From Cryobacterium flavum (GTDB taxonomy: Bacteria > Actinomycetota > Actinomycetes > Actinomycetales > Microbacteriaceae), in the NCBI RefSeq assembly GCF_900103805.1, contig NZ_FNIB01000005.1:124001-188000 (forward strand): a stretch of 64,000 nucleotides of DNA, in the 5' to 3' direction. The first letter of the stretch is position 1, and each line of letters opens with the position of its first letter. Positions 55,047-64,000 of this stretch are shown here, one piece after another. The translations under genes and the position numbers were made by a program. The notes under the pieces were generated by a model that was not told the DNA's origin, ran no database searches, and saw nothing but the letters and a program-made list of their open reading frames with translations.

Positions 55047-57287
55047 TCAAGCGGGTTGGGCTCGGAAACCGCGCAGGCGCAGGCTGTTCGTCACCACGAA
55101 GATCGACGACAGGGCCATCGCGGCCCCGGCGATCAGGGGGTTCAGCAGCCCGGCCATTGCGAGCGGAATCGCCGCGACGTTGTAGGCGAAGGCCCAGAAC
55201 AGGTTGGCCTTGATCGTCGTGAGGGTGCGGCGGGCCAGCCGTATCGCATCCGCTGCGGCGAGCAGGTCGCTGCGCATGAGCGTCAAGTCGCTCGCCTCGA
55301 TGGCCACGTCGGTGCCCGACCCCATGGCAATGCCGAGGTCGGCGGTGGCGAGCGCGACCGCATCGTTCACGCCGTCCCCGACCATCGCGACCACGTGCCC
55401 CTGCGCCTGCAAAGAAGCGATCACCCGCGCCTTGTCGGCCGGCAGCACCCCGGCGGTCACGTCGGTAATGCCGACGAGAGCGGCCACGCTCTGCGCCGCG
55501 GCGACATTGTCACCGGTCACGAGCATCGGCGTCAGCCCGAGGGCACGAAAACGTGCGATCGCCGCAGCGCTCGTGGGCTTGAGGGTATCGGCGACGGTGA
55601 GCACGCCGCGCACCTTGCCCTCCCACGCCACCATGACGGCCGTCTTGCCGAGCGCCTCGGCCGTTCCCATCACGGCCTGCATCTCGATCGGCACCACCAG
55701 CCCCCATCGTTCGACCAGCCAGACGGGCCGTCCAACCAGCACCAGGCGTCCGTCAACCAGCGCCTGCACGCCCAGGCCCTGCTCCGACAGAAACTCCGAC
55801 GCAGCCGGCACCGCGCCCAGGCGCGATACAGCGCCGGCCGTGATCGCCCGCGCGATCGGATGCTCCGACCCGCTTTCCGCGGCCCCGGCCAGCCCCAGCA
55901 GCTCATCTTCAGAGCCGCACTCGTGCATATCTGCGGTCGACAGCGTCATTCGCCCGGTGGTGACCGTGCCGGTCTTGTCGAGAACGATCGTGTCGACCCG
56001 GCGCGTGGATTCGAGAACCTGCGGCCCCTTGATCAGAATACCGAGCTGCGCGCCGCGCCCGGTTCCCACCAGCAGTGCGGTCGGCGTGGCCAGCCCGAGC
56101 GCACACGGGCAGGCAATGATCAGGGTCGCGACGGCCGCAGTGAACGCCATCGCGGCGCCGGCACCGACCAGCAGCCAGCCAGCCAGGGTCGCCAGCGCGA
56201 GGAGGATCACGATCGGCACGAACACGCCGGAAACCCGGTCGGCCAGGCGCTGTACCTCGGCCTTGCCGGTCTGCGCCTGCTCCACCAGCCGGCCGATGTG
56301 GGCCAGCTCAGTGTCGGCACCAACCTTCGTGGCTTGCACGACGAGTCGCCCGCCGGAGTTCAGCGTGGCGCCCACAACACTGTCGCCCGGACCGACCTCG
56401 ATCGGTACGGATTCGCCGGTGAGCAGGCTCGCATCGATAGCGCTCGCGCCATCAACGATCACCCCGTCGGTCGCGACCTTCTCACCCGGCCGCACCACGA
56501 ACTGGTCGCCGACCGCGAGCAACGCGGTGCTGATGCGACTCTCCACACCATCGCGCAGCAGCGTAGTCTCCTTCGCACCGAGCTCGAGCAGCGCCGTGAG
56601 TGCCGCGCCGGAGTTGCGCTTGGCCCGCGCTTCCGCGTACCGACCGGCCAGAATAAACACGGTGACAGCGGATGCCACCTCCAGGTAGATCTCGTGGGTG
56701 CCGGCCCCCGGGGTAGCCGAGAAGGTGAAACTCATGGTCATGCCCGGCATGCCGGCCATGCCGAAGAACAGGGCGTAGAGCGACCAGCCCAAGGCGGCGA
56801 GCACGCCGACGCTGACCAGGGTGTCCATGGTGGCGGCGCCGTGCCGGGCGTTCACCCAGGCGGCGCGATGGAACGGCCAGGCACCCCAGATGGCGACCGG
56901 GGCCGCGAGAGTCAGGGCCAGCCACTGCCAGTTCGTGAACTGCACCACGGGAATCATCGACAGGGCGGCGACCGGCAGGGTCAGCGCGGCGGAGATCAAC
57001 AGCCGCTGCCGCAGCGACGCAAGCTCAGGGTCGACGGCGGCCGCGGCGGGGTCCACGGTGACCGGAGCTGGCAGCACGGCCGTGTAGCCGGTGGCCTCGA
57101 TGGTCTTGATGGCGTCATCGACGCTCGTGCCGGCCGGCACGAAAACGCTCGCCTTTTCGGTGGCGTAGTTGACGCTGGCTTCGACCCCGGGCATTCGGTT
57201 GAGTTTCTTCTCGATGCGGGCCGCACACGAGGTGCAGGTCATGCCCCCAACGAGCAGATCAACTTGCTGGCCCACATCGGCAGACAT
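55047..57287 (-). CDS. copA: Copper-exporting P1B-type ATPase
   Basis: 746 residues: N-terminal HMA domain (GMTCTSC), eight TM helices, TM6 metal motif CPCALGLATPTA, phosphorylation site DKTGTVTTG, SEHP and GDGVND. The CPC motif indicates Cu(I). Stop-start overlap with copZ (1 base) shows an operon. Confidence 0.96.
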   Translation of the reverse strand: MSADVGQQVDLLVGGMTCTSCAARIEKKLNRMPGVEASVNYATEKASVFVPAGTSVDDAIKTIEATGYTAVLPAPVTVDPAAAAVDPELASLRQRLLISAALTLPVAALSMIPVVQFTNWQWLALTLAAPVAIWGAWPFHRAAWVNARHGAATMDTLVSVGVLAALGWSLYALFFGMAGMPGMTMSFTFSATPGAGTHEIYLEVASAVTVFILAGRYAEARAKRNSGAALTALLELGAKETTLLRDGVESRISTALLAVGDQFVVRPGEKVATDGVIVDGASAIDASLLTGESVPIEVGPGDSVVGATLNSGGRLVVQATKVGADTELAHIGRLVEQAQTGKAEVQRLADRVSGVFVPIVILLALATLAGWLLVGAGAAMAFTAAVATLIIACPCALGLATPTALLVGTGRGAQLGILIKGPQVLESTRRVDTIVLDKTGTVTTGRMTLSTADMHECGSEDELLGLAGAAESGSEHPIARAITAGAVSRLGAVPAASEFLSEQGLGVQALVDGRLVLVGRPVWLVERWGLVVPIEMQAVMGTAEALGKTAVMVAWEGKVRGVLTVADTLKPTSAAAIARFRALGLTPMLVTGDNVAAAQSVAALVGITDVTAGVLPADKARVIASLQAQGHVVAMVGDGVNDAVALATADLGIAMGSGTDVAIEASDLTLMRSDLLAAADAIRLARRTLTTIKANLFWAFAYNVAAIPLAMAGLLNPLIAGAAMALSSIFVVTNSLRLRGFRAQPA

Positions 57288-57508
57288 CAGGCGGCTACCA
57301 GCTGGTAGCCCGCCTCCTCGACGGCCGCGGCAACCAGGGCGCGGTCCAGCGTGGCGGCGCTCGTGACGGTGACCTGCGAGGTACCGCCCTTGACGAGGTC
57401 GACCGTAACGTTCTCGGCGCCCGCGAGAGCTGTAATCTCTTCGGTCACGCTGGCGACGCAGTGGCCGCAGGTCATTCCATCAACGCTGTAGGCGGTCGTG
57501 GTGCTCAT
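57287..57508 (-). CDS. copZ: Copper chaperone CopZ-like
   Basis: 73-residue HMA-domain protein with GMTCGHCVASVTEEI (CxxC). Delivers Cu(I) to CopA. First gene of the copZ-copA operon, behind CsoR boxes. Confidence 0.94.
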   Translation of the reverse strand: MSTTTAYSVDGMTCGHCVASVTEEITALAGAENVTVDLVKGGTSQVTVTSAATLDRALVAAAVEEAGYQLVAA

Positions 57509-57556
57509 CGAAAATTCCTAACTGTTTTCTACCCCCGAATGGGTATTCATTCGAGC

Positions 57557-57602
57557 ATACCCCTTGGGGGTACCTTTGCCCCTACTATACCCCGAGGGGG
57601 TA
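57557..57602. promoter_or_regulatory. Twin CsoR operators, copZ/csoR divergent spacer
   Basis: Two palindromes, ATACCCCTTGGGGGTAC (57557-57573) and TATACCCCGAGGGGGTA (57586-57602), fit the CsoR consensus. A degenerate third, TACCCCCGAATGGGTAT, lies at about 57531-57547. They can control copZA and csoR together. Confidence 0.85.
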
Positions 57603-57644
57603 CAGTTAAGCATGGGGTTCACGAACGACGCAAAGGACAATGTC

Positions 57645-57953
57645 ATGACCGAGTCAGAGAGCCTCGACGGCCCGCACGGCTACATCTCCAACAAGGACGC
57701 CTACCTCAAGCGCCTGCGTCGCATCGAGGGTCAGGCCCGCGGCCTGCAGAGCATGGTCACCGACGACAAGTACTGCATCGACATTCTCACGCAAATTTCG
57801 GCCATGACGAGCGCCCTCGAATCGGTCGCTCTGGGCCTGCTCGATGACCACCTCAACCACTGCGTATTGCACGCGGCCATGGCCGGCGGCACCGAAGCCG
57901 AGGCCAAGCTGCAGGAGGCATCCGCGGCCATCGCTCGGCTGGTTCGCTCCTAA
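57645..57953 (+). CDS. csoR: Copper-sensing repressor CsoR
   Basis: 102 residues. The copper ligands are complete: Cys in KYCIDILTQISA, and His-x3-Cys in DDHLNHCVLH, with Tyr/Glu of the second sphere likely. Contrasts with the His-less CstR at 52618. ATG 57645 (MTESES) has AAAGGA upstream; ATG 57612 immediately after an operator is an alternative. Confidence 0.92.
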   Translation: MTESESLDGPHGYISNKDAYLKRLRRIEGQARGLQSMVTDDKYCIDILTQISAMTSALESVALGLLDDHLNHCVLHAAMAGGTEAEAKLQEASAAIARLVRS

Positions 57954-57959
57954 AGGACC

Positions 57960-57974
57960 GGACCTTTGGCCCTA
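57960..57974 (+). promoter_or_regulatory. DevR/DosR-type box before devR
   Basis: GGACCTTTGGCCCTA, 72 bp upstream of devR, similar to the boxes at 61418, 61466 and 63217 (consensus GGGACTTTCGGCCCTA). Suggests autoregulation. Confidence 0.65.
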
Positions 57975-58046
57975 GTCGCCGGGCTGCGCCGCGCGCGACA
58001 CTGTTAATACATATAGAGCTAGCGTGCCCATTCGGGAAGGACCACA

Positions 58047-60402
<2,356 letters not shown>

Positions 60403-60450
60403 TCATGCCATCCGGTGGTCTAACCTTGGCATGATTTCGGGTGCATGAGG

Positions 60451-61305
60451 CTACTTATGGGTGGTTCTGGTGACAATTGTCGGGCAGGAGATGTGCAGCA
60501 GCACTTCGTGGCTGACCGAACCCATGAGCAGGCGCTGCAGTGAGCCCCGGCCGCGACTGCCGACGACGAGCAACTGGGCGTGCTGCGCGGCCGCAACGAG
60601 TGCGCGGGCCGGCGATTCGTCGGTCTCCAGAACCTGGTGCACCACGAGGTCGGGGTACTGCGTGGTGAGGCCGGCGACGGACTCGGCGAGCACAACGCGC
60701 TCCTCTTCCATGCGCTCGGTCACGGCGTCGGCCGGAATGCTGCGCAGAACGCGACGATTCGGCAGGTGCACCGCATAGAGGGCGTACAGTTCCTGGCCGG
60801 TGCGGTCGGCCTCGGCGGCGGCGAACGCCACGGCGGTCAGCGAGTCGGCCGAGCCGTCGACGCCGACGTAGACGCCGGTTCTCTCGGTCTCGGGCAGCGA
60901 GGGAATCACGGCGACCGGGCAGGTTGCCAGCGCGGCGATCTGCAGGCTCACGCTGCCGAACAGTTCGCCCTCGACCCGGCCCTTCTGGTCGGTTCCGACG
61001 ACGACCAGGTCGGCGTCCTTGGAAAGTTCGCTCAGCACGCGCGGTGCGCTGCCGGTGCGCAGTTCGGTGTGGGTGGTGACGCCGGGGGCGAGGGCCACGG
61101 CGCGGGCGCCGGCTTCGGTGAGCAGCTTCTTCTCGGCGTCGAGGATGGAGTCGTAGTAGCCGTAGCCATCGGCCAGCCAGGTTTCGTACACGGTGTGCAT
61201 GAGCGTCACCGGGCTCTTGACGTTCTCAGCGCGGGCCATGGCCCACGCGAGGGCGGTCTCGCCGGCGTCCGAATCGTCGATGCCAACCACAATCATCCGG
61301 TTCAT
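60451..61305 (-). CDS. Tandem-domain universal stress protein
   Basis: 284 residues, two Usp domains. Domain 1: MIVVGIDDSDAGETALAWAM with VVVGTDQKGRVEGELFGSVS. Domain 2: VYVGVDGSADSLTAVAFAAA with VVGSRGRGSLQRLLMGSVSH, the ATP-binding loop. Tandem USPs are hallmark DosR targets in mycobacteria; a box at 61418-61433 faces this gene. Confidence 0.92.
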   Translation of the reverse strand: MNRMIVVGIDDSDAGETALAWAMARAENVKSPVTLMHTVYETWLADGYGYYDSILDAEKKLLTEAGARAVALAPGVTTHTELRTGSAPRVLSELSKDADLVVVGTDQKGRVEGELFGSVSLQIAALATCPVAVIPSLPETERTGVYVGVDGSADSLTAVAFAAAEADRTGQELYALYAVHLPNRRVLRSIPADAVTERMEEERVVLAESVAGLTTQYPDLVVHQVLETDESPARALVAAAQHAQLLVVGSRGRGSLQRLLMGSVSHEVLLHISCPTIVTRTTHK

Positions 61306-61417
61306 TGCTCTACCTCGTTCTTGATCACAGGTCGCAGCAGTGGAGTCCCCCGCCACGAGCGCGGAGCTGATGCCCCATCGCCTCACACCCATCCTGTCAG
61401 CAGCGGGTTCCAACAAG

Positions 61418-61433
61418 TAGGGCCGGAAGTCCC
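61418..61433 (-). promoter_or_regulatory. DosR-type box facing the tandem USP gene
   Basis: On the minus strand GGGACTTCCGGCCCTA, about 113 bp upstream of the USP start. Shares 14 of 16 or more bases with the box at 61466. Confidence 0.7.
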
Positions 61434-61465
61434 GATTAGGTGCCCAATCTGTGGCCGCACAGGGC

Positions 61466-61481
61466 GGGACTTTCGGCCCTA
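61466..61481 (+). promoter_or_regulatory. DosR-type box facing the alcohol dehydrogenase gene
   Basis: GGGACTTTCGGCCCTA, 81 bp upstream of the ATG at 61562, in the same divergent spacer as the previous box. Otherwise the 61306-61561 spacer holds no gene. Confidence 0.75.
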
Positions 61482-61561
61482 GCCGCCCTCGGCCCGCCGG
61501 TCTTAACGTAGTTCTGACGGGCCTTCTGCCCGCCCACATTCTAAGAATCAAGGAGATACCC

Positions 61562-62617
61562 ATGAAGGCATTGGTTTATGGCGGTCCCGGTCGAAAGAGC
61601 TGGACCGACGTTCCCGACCCGAAGCTGCACAGTTCGACGGATGCCATCGTGCGCGTGGACACCACCACGATCTGCGGCACCGACCTGCACATTCTCAAGG
61701 GCGATGTGCCCGCCGTCACGGTCGGGCGCATCCTCGGCCACGAGGGCGTCGGCACGATCACCGAAATCGGCTCAGCGGTGAGCAACCTCAAGGTCGGCGA
61801 CCGCGTCATCATCTCCTGCATCAAGAGCTGCGGCCACTGCAGCAACTGCAGCAATGGGCTGTACTCGCACTGCCTCGGTGATGAGGGCGCCTCCGGCATC
61901 GGCTGGGTCTTCGGCCACCTCATCGACGGCACCCAAGCCGAGTTCGTGCGCGTGCCCTACGCCGACAACTCCCTGCACAAGCTGCCCGAGGGCGTCAGTG
62001 ACGACCAGGGCGTCATGCTCAGCGACATTCTGCCGACCGGTTTTGAAATCGGCGTGCAGTACGGCCGGGTCAAGCCCGGCGATGTCGTCGCCGTGATCGG
62101 CGCCGGCCCGGTGGGGCTGGCCGCCATCGCCACCGCCGGACTCTACGGGGCCGCGAGCATCATCGCCATCGACCTCGACGAAAACCGCCTCGAACGGGCC
62201 CGAGACTTCGGCGCCACCGACACGGTCGTCTCCGGTGCGGCGGATTGGAAGGAACAAGTCCTCGCGCTCACCGACGGCGCCGGCGTCGACGTCGCCATCG
62301 AGGCCGTCGGCATACCGCAGACCTTCACCATGGCCACCGAGATCGTGCGCCCCGGCGGCAACGTCGCCAACGTGGGCGTGCACGGCAAGCCCGTCGACCT
62401 GCACCTGGAGAACCTGTGGATCCAGAACATCAACATCAGCATGGGCCTGGTCAACGCCAACACCACGAAGATGCTGCTGAAGCTCGTTGCGAGCAAGAAG
62501 CTGGCGGCCGAGAAACTCGTCACGCACCACTTCAGTTTCGATCAGTTCCTCGAGGCCTACGACACCTTCGGCCGCGCGGCCGAAACCAAGGCCCTCAAGG
62601 TCGTCCTTTCCCGCTAG
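61562..62617 (+). CDS. Zinc-dependent alcohol dehydrogenase
   Basis: 351 residues, medium-chain dehydrogenase. Catalytic zinc ligands ICGTDLHILKG and GHEGVGTI, structural-zinc cysteines CGHCSNCSNGLYSHC, and NAD loop VAVIGAGPVGLAAIATAGLY. AAGGAG upstream. Located among DosR-box genes, it likely supports fermentative NADH reoxidation under low oxygen. Confidence 0.93.
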   Translation: MKALVYGGPGRKSWTDVPDPKLHSSTDAIVRVDTTTICGTDLHILKGDVPAVTVGRILGHEGVGTITEIGSAVSNLKVGDRVIISCIKSCGHCSNCSNGLYSHCLGDEGASGIGWVFGHLIDGTQAEFVRVPYADNSLHKLPEGVSDDQGVMLSDILPTGFEIGVQYGRVKPGDVVAVIGAGPVGLAAIATAGLYGAASIIAIDLDENRLERARDFGATDTVVSGAADWKEQVLALTDGAGVDVAIEAVGIPQTFTMATEIVRPGGNVANVGVHGKPVDLHLENLWIQNINISMGLVNANTTKMLLKLVASKKLAAEKLVTHHFSFDQFLEAYDTFGRAAETKALKVVLSR

Positions 62618-62643
62618 TTCCGCGCCCACTGCCTGGAGGTTTC

Positions 62644-63204
62644 ATGCGCGCCCTGATCGTCTACGAATCGATGTACGGCAACACTCGTCTCGTCGCCGAG
62701 GCGATCGGGCGCGGCCTGGCCCCGGCCGAGGTGATCCTCGTGCCCACGAATCAGGCCGCGGGCGTTGACCTGTCGCAGGTCGACCTGCTCGTGGTCGGCG
62801 GCCCCACCCACGTGCACGGCATGAGCCGACCGAGCACCCGTCAGGGCGCGATCGACGCCGCCATCACGCCCCAGCACACCCTGCACCTCGAAGCGGATGC
62901 CGCCGGCTCCGGCGTGCGCGAATGGCTCGCGTCCCTGAACGGGCTGGCCTGCCGCGCTGCGGCGTTCGACACCCGGCAGGAGGGCCCGATCCTGCTGACC
63001 GGGCACGCCGCCAAGAGCATCAGCAAGAACCTGCTCGCCGCCGGCGCCGACGTCATCGCCGACGCGACGAGTTTTCTGGTGAACAAGAGCATTGCGCTGG
63101 TGCCGGGCGAGGTGCGGCGCGCCGAGGCGTGGGGCACCATGTTGCGGGAGCGGTCGGCGCCGGGCCCCCAGCATCCGTTTACGGGCGCAATCACCACCGC
63201 CTGA
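62644..63204 (+). CDS. Flavodoxin-like protein
   Basis: 186 residues. The FMN phosphate loop is ALIVYESMYGNTRLVAEAIG and the second loop VVGGPTHVHGMSRPSTR. C-terminal half contains GHAAKSISKNLLAAGADVIA. GGAGG upstream; 26 bp after the dehydrogenase, so co-transcribed. May serve as an electron carrier or flavin reductase in the hypoxic response. Confidence 0.87.
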   Translation: MRALIVYESMYGNTRLVAEAIGRGLAPAEVILVPTNQAAGVDLSQVDLLVVGGPTHVHGMSRPSTRQGAIDAAITPQHTLHLEADAAGSGVREWLASLNGLACRAAAFDTRQEGPILLTGHAAKSISKNLLAAGADVIADATSFLVNKSIALVPGEVRRAEAWGTMLRERSAPGPQHPFTGAITTA

Positions 63205-63216
63205 ATCACTCGGGAT

Positions 63217-63232
63217 GTGACTTAAGGCCCTA
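63217..63232 (+). promoter_or_regulatory. DosR-type box before the last USP gene
   Basis: GTGACTTAAGGCCCTA, 99 bp upstream of the ATG at 63331; a weaker match to the same consensus. Confidence 0.55.
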
Positions 63233-63330
63233 CTCGGGGGTGCCGCCGATGGCTAACGTGAAGAACACTCGTTGGTGACGCTCACACGACATTCCCGCTC
63301 GTGGCCCGCCCCCGAAGAAGGGATTTTCTC

Positions 63331-64000
63331 ATGACACACACGCTCACACGGAGCCAGACGGTCGTCGCCTGGGACGGGTCGGAACCCGCCAGGGCAGCCC
63401 TCGATTGGTCGCTCGCCCGCAACAACGACGGCGAACTCAACCTGGTGCGCATCCTCGATCGCACCGTGTCATCGGCTGATTACTTCACCGAGGAATCCGC
63501 CACGGTGCGCGCCCGGGAGGTGCTCAAGGACGACGCCGACCGGGTGAGCGCAAAATTCCCGGATCTCACCGTGCATGCCGATCTGCGCTCCGGCGACCCG
63601 ATCACCGAACTGCGTGCCCTGAGCGGAGCCGATACCCTCGTCGTGGTCGGAACGCACCGCCGCCGCGGGTCGACCCTGCGCTACGAATGGTCGATGGGGG
63701 CCAGGCTGGCCGGTTCGGCCAACGGACCGATCGCGATCATCCCGGAGGGTGACAACAAACCTCACTCGGGCATCGTTGTCGGCGTCGACGGTTCGGCCGC
63801 GTCGAATGCCGCCGTGGACTTCGCCGCCGAGGAGGCCGACCGCACCGGTCAAGAACTGTACGCGATCCACGCCTGGCAGGAACCGCTGGTCTGGCGCGAC
63901 ACGACCGAACCCGACGCCTGGTTCCTCCAGACGCTCGAGACCTCCCATCGGCGCATCCTCGACGAATCGCTGCTGGCCGTGGCTCGCCGCTTTCCGTCGC
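63331..64000 (+). CDS. Universal stress protein, cut by right edge
   Basis: 223 codons seen, no stop in the window. Domain 1 (TVVAWDGSEPARAALDWSLA; VVVGTHRRRGSTLRYEWSMG) and the start of domain 2 (GIVVGVDGSAASNAAVDFAA) indicate another tandem USP. GAAGAAGG upstream. Probably DevR-regulated through the box at 63217. Confidence 0.9.
   Translation, partial: MTHTLTRSQTVVAWDGSEPARAALDWSLARNNDGELNLVRILDRTVSSADYFTEESATVRAREVLKDDADRVSAKFPDLTVHADLRSGDPITELRALSGADTLVVVGTHRRRGSTLRYEWSMGARLAGSANGPIAIIPEGDNKPHSGIVVGVDGSAASNAAVDFAAEEADRTGQELYAIHAWQEPLVWRDTTEPDAWFLQTLETSHRRILDESLLAVARRFPS

Noticed and set aside
53335..57308. Long plus-strand frames opposite the CoADR and copA genes
   Set aside because: Antisense shadows of well-supported minus-strand genes; rich in Arg, His, Gly and Gln.

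Overview
The window is high-GC, densely coded actinobacterial DNA, most like a member of the Microbacteriaceae. The evidence is frequent GTG starts, four-base ATGA/GTGA gene overlaps, a DevS/DevR (DosS/DosR)-type two-component system, actinobacterial xylose isomerase, small LMW-phosphatase-type arsenate reductases, a MoeB-rhodanese fusion and a short 4.5S SRP RNA. The octamer GCGGATGC (or GCATCCGC) is scattered through most genes. I see no phage, IS element, rRNA or CRISPR. Decay shows as several small pseudogenes and compact repeats.

Layout. 1-4125: pta (cut by the left edge) and a phosphoketolase, both on the minus strand, forming a phosphoketolase route from sugar phosphates to acetyl-P and acetyl-CoA. 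4126-5042: an RNA locus with a minus-strand SRP RNA and a plus-strand tRNA-Ser(GGA). Each is followed downstream by partial copies of its own 3' half: one copy for the SRP RNA and four tandem copies for the tRNA. 5043-9278: a DinB-like protein, then an operon with a small helical protein, a DUF1023 alpha/beta hydrolase and three tandem paralogous lipoproteins. One lipoprotein carries a nonsense codon, and a vestige of a second hydrolase C-terminus precedes another. 9315-31889: a nitrate-respiration island with modABC and its regulator, Moco synthesis genes (moeZ, moeA, moaC, mobA, moaD, moaE, mog), narK, a ferredoxin-reductase-like flavoprotein, a DAACS transporter, narGHJI with a DUF488 gene, and a Cys-rich HTH regulator upstream of narG. 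32042-38456: pdhABC, then trkA/trkH potassium uptake. 38491-47034: a FAD-oxidoreductase pseudogene, PAP2 phosphatase, an MFS exporter and a sugar cluster (ROK regulator, aldo-keto reductase, epimerase, alditol-oxidase pseudogene, xylA, isomerase remnant).

47189-57953: stress and metal functions. These are a DsbA-like protein, tandem crcB fluoride channels behind a clear fluoride riboswitch, a USP, an arsenic cassette (arsR, acr3, two arsC), a CstR-type sulfur-response cluster (regulator, rhodanese, CoA-disulfide-reductase/rhodanese fusion) and a copper cluster (csoR, copZ, copA). CsoR-family operators are visible in front of both of the last two clusters. 58047-64000: DevR/DevS and target-like genes (USPs, zinc alcohol dehydrogenase, flavodoxin-like protein), with four DosR-type boxes of the form GGGACTTTCGGCCCTA.

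Together the genes fit a bacterium equipped for low-oxygen life: nitrate respiration with its molybdenum cofactor supply, DevRS dormancy response, phosphoketolase-acetate metabolism, and defence against As, Cu, F and reactive sulfur. The least conventional features are the 3'-half duplications at both small-RNA genes, the hydrolase/lipoprotein cassette array, and two families of intergenic palindromic repeats (about 70 bp, five copies; about 61 bp, two copies).
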